This document shows, piece after piece, positions 58,301 to 64,000 of a stretch of DNA of 64,000 nt. Location of the stretch: the NCBI GenBank assembly GCA_011503125.2, contig WWBZ02000001.1, positions 2,170,001 to 2,234,000 on the forward strand, given 5' to 3'. The notes under the pieces were generated by a model. The model searched no databases, was not told where the DNA came from, and was given only the letters and a program-made list of their open reading frames with translations. This DNA comes from Botryosphaeria dothidea. Lineage: Eukaryota; Ascomycota; Dothideomycetes; Botryosphaeriales; Botryosphaeriaceae. Each line of letters opens with the position of its first letter. Positions within the stretch are counted from its first letter, which is position 1. The position numbers and the translations under genes are program-made.

Positions 58301-60761
58301 TACGAATGAGGGTATGGACGGACAAGATTTTCTCGATAACGCCAACGTCGGACTGGATCAGAATGAGGATATGGAGGCAGAGATGGCGCAAACGGAAGAG
58401 GATCACTTTGAGGCCGATGAACAGCTTGAACAGGATGCTGATGGTGAGCTGGACGACCTTTTCAATGAACCGGAGCCTGCTGAGAATCACGATCGCAACC
58501 CTGCCGAAGGATCTGATACATCTGCAGGCCAAGAACAAGACAGCCAGCTAAAGCTTGCAAACGGCAATGAAAATGAAGCTGAAAAGGCCAAAACTACGGA
58601 TGCGAAGCCAGGTGTAAGGGGCGGAGAACAAGGTGTTGGAAGTATCAATGAGGACGAAGGTATGGAGCTTGATCCACATTTTGAAGATCTCCCTGCCACC
58701 TTGTCACCTCCTTTCTCTCCTTCGTTTGAGCGTAATCCTTATGAATTGTCCGCACTAATCTCTCCTCTTGGCTCACTCTCACCCACACCGCGTGCTCATA
58801 CTAACAATGGTACAGAAGCTGGAAAAGGCCATGAGATCAGAGTTGTTCGGAGAGACGAGGCTACTCAGAACACTAACGCTGATTCTATCACACAATCAGT
58901 TTCGACCGCACCAACTTCCCCAGAAACTTCTAGGTTCACAGCTTTCCCAGAGCCTGCAGGCACGAGCTCAGGCGGCGAAAATGCATTAGACAAGGGGCAG
59001 CCCTCTATTCTACAGGCTGCACTGGCCAACGTCACGAGAGGACCCTCGAAGGACCAAAGTAACAGTCGTCCGGAGGTGCGAAAGCCTCCACCTGCCAGCG
59101 CTCGAGAGGCTGCTCAGCGCAACGCTGCCAGGAGAGAACAAGCACTCGCCAAGGGTCCACTTAAGAAAACCTCAGAATCACTGGATCAGCTATTGGGTAC
59201 TCAAAGTTCTGGATCGAAAAAGGGCAAGACGGTCAATGGTGTCAGTCATGAGGGAAAGCCTGCAAGGCCCGCTGGTCGACCGAAGAACAGCGCTCTCATG
59301 CCTGCACATAAGCCGAAGAGTCAGATATCTTCTGGAACGCATCGCAAGGCTGACCGTCTCCCACGTGAAGAGAGCCTTATGTCACCGAAGGCTACGAAGA
59401 AGAATGGAGTCATGGTCGCTCAGGGCCCTGTTCGAAAGCCAGACACGGTTTTGAATAATCCGGACTCTACAGATTTTGGCCTTCTGGTTGAGAAGACTCC
59501 CTCGACTCCGTCGTCACTCATTACCGAAGATGACAAGAAGATCCATTACTGGAAGGAAAAGGGCCTCAAATGGGACGAAATCCGCACCCTTTATGCTGCG
59601 CTGACTGGCAAAAAGTTCACCAAAGCGGGGCTTCAGGGTCGCCTCAAACGTGTGCTCGCGTGCTGGCCAGAGCTCAAGAAAGAAAAAGAAAGTAAAGAGC
59701 CAATGGGCCTGGCTGCTCTTGTCGCGGAGAAGGAAGCTGAAAAAGAAGCCGAGGAGGAAGATGCACCACAGCCGCCTCAACTGGGTGGAAAGAAGTGGGA
59801 TCCAAACGCTTACGAGCAGTACATGGCAAATCAACAAGCACTGGCAGACTTCCTGACTGATGGTGAAGAGTCGGAGGACGACTACGAAGGCTCTGAAGAT
59901 GAGAAATCATCTCCTACTATGGTTACTCGAACAGTCATTGAGCCTGAGCCGCTGGATGAGAACGAGGTCTGGTTTCAATACCATGTGAACCGAAAATATT
60001 GGACAGCAGACTCTCCCGAGGACCAAGCAGATGAGATACGCATCGGGTTGGCCGCCTATAACACCCTCGTCGAGGCAAATACGGCCGCGGGCAAGGAGAT
60101 ACAGCTCACTCGATTCGGCATACCTGGAGCCAGCGCCCAGTGCAGCTCTTTCACCTGCAACCGCGATGAGAATGGCATGCAGCATTACCGCGCCGAAAGC
60201 GCCCTTGGTATCGTGTTGGTCTACGTTTCCCGCTCCCTCCGCTCGCCGCTGTCCCCCGAATCCGTAGAGCGTCGACCCACAGTCACAAGCGCCCAAAATT
60301 CGTGGCTCTCGAAGCGCCACTGGATAGCCCGGAGCAAGGAGATTCACATCACAACGACCTACACCGCCGTTCCCGGCTTGCCGTCTGGCCCAGAAGATGA
60401 GGCAGGCATAGACGCCCTCTTTGAAGAATCCTCAGAGCCACGATATGCACAGTCACAACACAGGCACGAAAGTAATCATCGCCTGATTGGCGCGTATACG
60501 GTGCGCGACTTGGCCAACAGAGAGGCCGGACGGGCGTTGCTTGAGGCTTGCGCACCCAAGGGCGCGAGCATCAATGCGGCAGTGGAGAGGGCGGAAATGC
60601 AGAGGGTGATCTACAGCCAGGTTGATGAGTTGGAGGTGGAAGGGGAACTCTTCACGGCGAGCGGAGAGCTGCCGGGGAGCGGTGGTGGAGATGGGGAGGC
60701 GCCGGTGGAGGTGGTGGTGTGGGTTGAGGAGTGCGTTTTGGGTGGGCCAAGAAACATTTGA
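55341..60761 (+). CDS. Large disordered nuclear protein with Myb/SANT-like domain, single exon
   Basis: This is 1806 residues from the ATG at 55341 (GCGGCCATGA). The frame extends 43 codons further up, but only from a TTG. Most of it is Ser/Arg/Glu-rich and disordered. Visible elements are a SUMO-interaction-like motif, VITISDDD (about 276), another IEISSAQVSSDD-type acidic patch, and a strongly basic coiled coil (about 892-934, EEEKRREEAKKKVARDKK). A long acidic region (about 980-1060) follows. A Myb/SANT-like helical module at about 1400-1455 reads IHYWKEKGLKWDEIRTLYAA then GKKFTKAGLQGRLKRVLA, with the tryptophan spacing of a DNA- or histone-binding fold. The last ~300 residues are more ordered (VWFQYHVNRKYWTADS; LIGAYTVRDLANREAGRALL) and match no family I know. 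A chromatin-associated regulator is likely; a specific function is not assignable. Confidence 0.8.
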   Translation: MTRTYSSSQPHPSRLKGLPSSSYYRHHYRHHQHRRHNYRDRSSRYETRPNRLAQQPQYTLPAPYSESPRVPGRHRRKKLRGYPAMEADAFTEDDLPPRNVRFEEVTTDTVSPSVSIEPPASSQRYAPDWEATRFEEDGESSQVDSNINFEPNLHQFPRGIEVHPARYVPIGRTEYSHMRRDPDGNMDDSYQRGSLPGPRNPQANGVRSAPEKPPRRKHGISKVSLNRRHVVEENHCKGSQKPKRHKDHPPSIPVSNISRIQRPLDGGTHSRHQSEVITISDDDSHSNSTEEEQVPFVTSSQNPRQNRHLTEHRSQQQLPRQLVQDRFGERDSRSYYTNGQGYVTDVDHQQKRYKDRPRGQLHRGGRDKTKALAYTQTDDESLMRNIPRHMNDDETISDGIRLSKRSHSPENHLPSLRATKRQHVRTEINNDNNPEGSHSRPLKHQMSSSKISTQQSDKVSYPRRIQSSSQVGPRAQAFMDEDSDEDPWPLPDKNLAVKRVVDEKASLDRAQQGDSYSPKKLNSLFKSSLTSQSVNDRELPGRSATQYFRPRPGETKSSKSLEGNVEMFDLTGGATGSAGMRLPPANASGYRTSFPKLARTITRVTDSPVPPSLGSSSRLAASSPASSTSTNFKPSQRQLLDEAARRIRESNTEEEYTRASISATPQPKKRYIKLTQPKRPPSKPSLLTLSRPQPASDPRDPIEISSAQVSSDDTDTDDSDGNDAPNINRSRSNAPSNNQKTKPTREVESRSNEPNEGPSTDIATAGIGGAIRKPTTRRERNTNAAIIRRALREQDRRDALAAKKALAQPSKPDAAKTKSSEDKGDEESAWKQAMTAIDGMRKSPALQPRRPNPVGHGKDNGGSTTIVGADENHSSSDDESGVEQDDPFKLLEEEKRREEAKKKVARDKKSLARAKARQAKLEAEIEATQKLAKGIQVHTADSEAEKVQRGAAAKNKAGQRKKRAESLGPKSSEFVGEDPDHEDFEDGTNEGMDGQDFLDNANVGLDQNEDMEAEMAQTEEDHFEADEQLEQDADGELDDLFNEPEPAENHDRNPAEGSDTSAGQEQDSQLKLANGNENEAEKAKTTDAKPGVRGGEQGVGSINEDEGMELDPHFEDLPATLSPPFSPSFERNPYELSALISPLGSLSPTPRAHTNNGTEAGKGHEIRVVRRDEATQNTNADSITQSVSTAPTSPETSRFTAFPEPAGTSSGGENALDKGQPSILQAALANVTRGPSKDQSNSRPEVRKPPPASAREAAQRNAARREQALAKGPLKKTSESLDQLLGTQSSGSKKGKTVNGVSHEGKPARPAGRPKNSALMPAHKPKSQISSGTHRKADRLPREESLMSPKATKKNGVMVAQGPVRKPDTVLNNPDSTDFGLLVEKTPSTPSSLITEDDKKIHYWKEKGLKWDEIRTLYAALTGKKFTKAGLQGRLKRVLACWPELKKEKESKEPMGLAALVAEKEAEKEAEEEDAPQPPQLGGKKWDPNAYEQYMANQQALADFLTDGEESEDDYEGSEDEKSSPTMVTRTVIEPEPLDENEVWFQYHVNRKYWTADSPEDQADEIRIGLAAYNTLVEANTAAGKEIQLTRFGIPGASAQCSSFTCNRDENGMQHYRAESALGIVLVYVSRSLRSPLSPESVERRPTVTSAQNSWLSKRHWIARSKEIHITTTYTAVPGLPSGPEDEAGIDALFEESSEPRYAQSQHRHESNHRLIGAYTVRDLANREAGRALLEACAPKGASINAAVERAEMQRVIYSQVDELEVEGELFTASGELPGSGGGDGEAPVEVVVWVEECVLGGPRNI

Positions 60762-61951
60762 AGGGATATTGGACGGATGTGGCACTACTCGAGAGACAGA
60801 TGATATGGTGGGAATTTTGAGGAGCTCTATGAGTGAGTTTCTTTTTCGAAAATACCGAATATGCGGAAAAGACGTGCAGATCCGCACGATATCATCACTT
60901 CAAGTCTGCATTTGAATAATAGATATGCTTGGCACATAGATAGTTTGGAGTAACAAGGCGGTGCCAGGATATGGCAAGGAGTATCTATTTCGGTCTTCAT
61001 CCCGTAAAGTGGTTGTTGCCACGGCTCTTCGCTGACGTTTGCCAACCGCATAAAACTGGCCTTGCAACAGTCTTCCGGAAGGAGTACAGGATCAGTTTGG
61101 GGGTCCAGATAATCGGCTCAGGCCACGCTACCACTTCCCACTGTTTTCTATGAGCCTTGCATGAACTGTTCCGTCAATACCCAACAGTGAATGTTTTTAC
61201 GACCTAATCTTGTCACAGAATCGCCTGCAGGCAACGTTTCAGCCAGATCCGTGAGCTGGTTTTGCGTCCAACACGCAAATGTTCATGCGGTCCGTGGGGC
61301 AAGTCTGGCAACTATCGCATGATGAAAGTACTAGCTCTTTGCTGTCAGGATGGGGAAGTGATTGATTGACAGCGAGGTCGGGCCCGATGAGATGGTCGCC
61401 TTATTCAGGACGTTGCCGCCCCCTCCTCCCGACTTGTGACTGAGAGACGGGAGTTTTCCACCGTGTGGCTCACTTCCGGGATCCCGGTCGTCCGGCCAAG
61501 GTTGGTTCCAAATGAGGAAAACTCTACAATCATGCGCTGGACCAATCCGGGCGAGGGTGATGGCCGTTATGGCACCCTACCCCACATCCCCACATTCGAC
61601 GGCGGCTGCAAGACACGCAGAACCTTCACCGTCTTCACGCAATGTGGGGAAGCCTATATACTCCGGGCTGCTTCTTCTACTCAACACCAGGCCTCGTGTT
61701 CGATAGAAATGTTGGACTCCGGCAGTGCGCTTCGGCAGACGCCAAGACACAAGACAGCCATTCGGCAGTGGGTCTGTCTTACACCAAAACTGGCGGGGAA
61801 GATTAAATCCAAAGTATAAAAGTTGCAATCTAGACACCGCAATATAATCCCTACCCTCTCAACGTCCATCTTTTCCGGCTTTCTTTCTGCAATTGTACAT
61901 AAGAACCACACGCCAGGAAAGCACGAGAACCACACTCTCCCAATCACCACC
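60762..61951. other. Intergenic, promoter of the dioxygenase
   Basis: About 1.2 kb between two + strand genes. A good TATA element lies at 61815-61821. The 127-codon frame at 61436-61819 ends at that element, has no family motif and is probably not a gene. Confidence 0.6.
61815..61821 (+). promoter_or_regulatory. TATA element (TATAAAA)
   Basis: TATAAAA lies 131-137 bases before the start codon of the carotenoid-oxygenase gene, followed by a C/T-rich leader. This is one of the few clear TATA boxes in the window and would fit an inducible gene. Confidence 0.55.
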
Positions 61952-63589
61952 ATGGCCACCGAAACTACCACCACCACCGACGCACCACCACCCCACCCCG
62001 AACACCCGCACTACGGCACCCTCGCCTCCAAGTGGCCGCAAGCCCTCGACCTCGCCGGCAGCAGCCAGCCCTGCCGCCTCGAAGGCGCCATCGCTGACCT
62101 GCCCGTGCTCGGCACGCTGCCGCCGCAAATCGACGGCACCTTCTACCGCGTCATGTGCGACCCGTTCGTGCCGCCGCACCCGGCCAACGTGCCCATCGAC
62201 GGTGACGGCAGCGTCAGCGCCTTCCGCGTGCGGCGCGGGCGCGTCGACATGCGCATGGCCTACGTCGAGACGGAGCGGTACCGCCTCGAGCGGCGCAGGG
62301 GCGCCGCGCTGTTCGGCCTGTACCGCAACCCGTTCACGCACCACCCCTGCGTGCGCGCCGCCGTGGACAGCACCGCCAACACGAACCTGGTGCTGTGGGC
62401 CGGCGAGCTGCTGGCGTTGAAGGAGGTCGCGTTGCCGTACAGCGTCGATCCGGATACGCTGGCGACGAGGGGGTACGATCCGTTTGGTGGGAGGGAGGGC
62501 GCGGTCAAGGCGAAGGCGTTTACGGCGCATCCGAAGGTGGATCCGGAGAGGAAGGAGCTGGTGGTGTTTGGGTACGAGGCCAAGGGGTTGGCGACGAGGG
62601 ATGTGGTGGTGTATGCGCTGGATCAGGCGGGCGATGTGGTGAAGGATAGCGTCGTGTGGCTCGAGAGTCCGTGGTGCGCGTTTATCCACGACTGCACGAT
62701 CACGGAGAACTGGGTCGTTCTGGTGCTGTGGCCGTTCGAGGCGGATGTGGAGAGGATGAAGAAGGGGAAACAGCACTGGGCGTGGAGCTACGGCAGGCCG
62801 GCCACGTTCACCGTGGTGCCACGGAGGGTGGGCGGGAAGATGCCACCGGGTTGGAAGGAGGGCGAGACGAGAACGTATCACTGGAGGAACTGCATGCCTA
62901 TCCACACCGGCGGCGCTTGGGAGGTGGCGGAGAAGGACGGCAGCACCAAGCTGTTCTTTGAGTCCAGCCGTGTCCACGATAACGCCTTCCCGTTCTTCCC
63001 GCCTGACGATGGGCGCATGCCTGCTCCGGACGCGAAGGCTGACTTTGTTCGCTGGGAGCTCGACCTCAGCAATCCTAGCGATACGCAGGTTCCGGATCCG
63101 CAAATCATTCTGGATATGCCCACCGAATTTCCCCGGATCGACGAGAGGTTTATGGCGAAGCAATACAAGATCCTCTGGGCGGATGTCTTCCTTCCTGAGC
63201 GCAGCGATGGTGGGAAGAACATTTTCCACGGACTGAACGCCCTGGCCATGCACAATCACGAAACAGGGAAGACCCGCTTCTTCTACGCCGGTGACGACTC
63301 GCTGGTGCAGGAGCCTGTTTTCATCCCGAGAAGTGACGATGCTCCTGAGGGAGATGGGTGGCTGATGGCCATGGTTGAGAGGAGGAAGGAGAACAGGAAT
63401 GACTTGGTAGTCATCGATACGCGGGAGTTTGAGAAGGCCGTTGCCATTGTACAGCTGCCTCTGCATGTCAAGGCACAAATTCATGGGAACTGGGTTGACG
63501 CAAAAGAGCTGGGAGAGTGGAGAAGCCTGGTCAGGCAGATTCCCGAGGTGAAGATTAGCGGAAGGGGTGCGCTGGAACCGCTGGTTTGA
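61952..63589 (+). CDS. Carotenoid-oxygenase-family dioxygenase (CAO-1/lignostilbene type)
   Basis: This is a single exon of 545 residues from ATG 61952 in ACCATGG, an ideal context. The four iron-binding histidines of the seven-bladed RPE65/CCD fold are all present: His193 (FTAHPKVDP), His246 (AFIHDCTITENWVVL), His342 (SRVHDNAFPFFPP) and His511 (AQIHGNWVDA). Other family marks are GTFYRVMCDPFVPP, IDGDGSVSAFR, TANTNLVLWAGELLALKE, YDPFGGREG and a final RGALEPLV. The enzyme would split a conjugated C=C bond with O2 using non-haem Fe(II). In fungi the subgroup with this look (Neurospora CAO-1) cleaves resveratrol-like stilbenes rather than carotenoids, and the lack of a carotenoid gene cluster here fits that. 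The cytosol is expected, since there is no signal peptide. Wobble bases switch from C- to G-rich near 62400. Confidence 0.92.
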   Translation: MATETTTTTDAPPPHPEHPHYGTLASKWPQALDLAGSSQPCRLEGAIADLPVLGTLPPQIDGTFYRVMCDPFVPPHPANVPIDGDGSVSAFRVRRGRVDMRMAYVETERYRLERRRGAALFGLYRNPFTHHPCVRAAVDSTANTNLVLWAGELLALKEVALPYSVDPDTLATRGYDPFGGREGAVKAKAFTAHPKVDPERKELVVFGYEAKGLATRDVVVYALDQAGDVVKDSVVWLESPWCAFIHDCTITENWVVLVLWPFEADVERMKKGKQHWAWSYGRPATFTVVPRRVGGKMPPGWKEGETRTYHWRNCMPIHTGGAWEVAEKDGSTKLFFESSRVHDNAFPFFPPDDGRMPAPDAKADFVRWELDLSNPSDTQVPDPQIILDMPTEFPRIDERFMAKQYKILWADVFLPERSDGGKNIFHGLNALAMHNHETGKTRFFYAGDDSLVQEPVFIPRSDDAPEGDGWLMAMVERRKENRNDLVVIDTREFEKAVAIVQLPLHVKAQIHGNWVDAKELGEWRSLVRQIPEVKISGRGALEPLV

Positions 63590-64000
63590 GCACAATTCTC
63601 CGTTGACCGGAATCCCCACTCCATAATTGTTCAGATATTTGAAAATCTTGTATCTACCAAGCCTATGCAGTACCATACCTTTTCGCCCTGGAAGCCCAAT
63701 GATAGTGCGTGGCAACAACCATGGACAAGTCTCCCGCAACCTCCTTCTCCACCTTCGCCATCCGCAATAGCTGCCGCCCAACAACGTCTCGCCTGGTCCA
63801 CAACATGATTATGCCACGCGACTACCTGCACAACTCCCTCGCTCGCCGCACGCTCCTTCTCCCCGCCCGAGCGTCGACACAACACTTCCGGGCCTCCCGC
63901 CGCAACAACCACAATATTCATCGACTCTCCCTCACCCAAATCCTTCTCTGATCCAGCAAGACTATTCTGTGACCCTACCGCTAGCTCGACCTTCCGCCGC
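63590..64000. other. Right edge, unresolved
   Basis: This is the 3' flank of the dioxygenase. From about 63700 the + strand is C-rich, with an ATG at 63721 opening a short Ser/Arg/Ala-rich frame (to 63951), which could be the presequence of a gene continuing past the window. The overlapping minus frame is Gly/Val-rich and less convincing. I cannot call either. Confidence 0.3.

Noticed and set aside
61859..63784. 641-codon minus strand frame
   Set aside because: Antisense to the dioxygenase, whose four metal histidines and family motifs fix the + strand as coding.

Overview
The window is nuclear DNA from a filamentous ascomycete (Pezizomycotina; a dothideomycete is possible, but this is a guess). 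The evidence is short GT-AG introns, mostly 48-76 nt, with CTGAC/CTAAC-type branch points just before the acceptor. Other signs are one gene per promoter with no operons, CT-rich leaders, and fungal families such as Clr5-ankyrin, AA9 LPMO, fungal PP1/CBM21 subunit and fungal arylsulfotransferase. Coding regions were reconstructed by hand-joining exons in frame; every multi-exon model below closes on a multiple of three. All gene names rest on motif recognition, not on a database search.

Layout. 1-4.3 kb: 3' part of a ZZ-like/SH3 protein (+) and a mitochondrial BolA3-type gene (-). 4.3-19.2 kb: an unusually long stretch with no recognisable gene. 19.2-24 kb: a glycogen-targeting PP1 regulatory subunit and an EBP/EXPERA membrane protein (both +). 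24.6-29.5 kb: a Clr5-ankyrin gene (-), a cluster of palindromes next to two weak ORFs, and a steryl-acetyl-hydrolase-like alpha/beta hydrolase (-). 30-41 kb: a RING/RS-rich nuclear protein, a membrane-anchored arylsulfotransferase-like protein and a polyQ regulator-like protein (all +). 41.6-44 kb: coronin (-, nine exons, one a GC-AG intron). 46.4-53.4 kb: a secreted AA9 LPMO, a Cdc4/Fbw7 F-box-WD40 protein and the mitochondrial phosphate carrier (all +). 55.3-63.6 kb: an 1806-residue disordered Myb/SANT-like nuclear protein and a carotenoid-oxygenase-family dioxygenase (+).

The genes do not form a pathway or a biosynthetic cluster. Most are housekeeping (Fe-S transfer, glycogen/PP1, actin, SCF ligase, phosphate import) interspersed with accessory genes (LPMO, dioxygenase, Clr5-ankyrin, hydrolase). 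The least explained parts are the ~15 kb gene-free interval, the palindrome cluster at 26.8-27.2 kb, and a repeated C-rich to G-rich switch inside several genes. I found no transposon, rRNA, tRNA or CRISPR that I can support.
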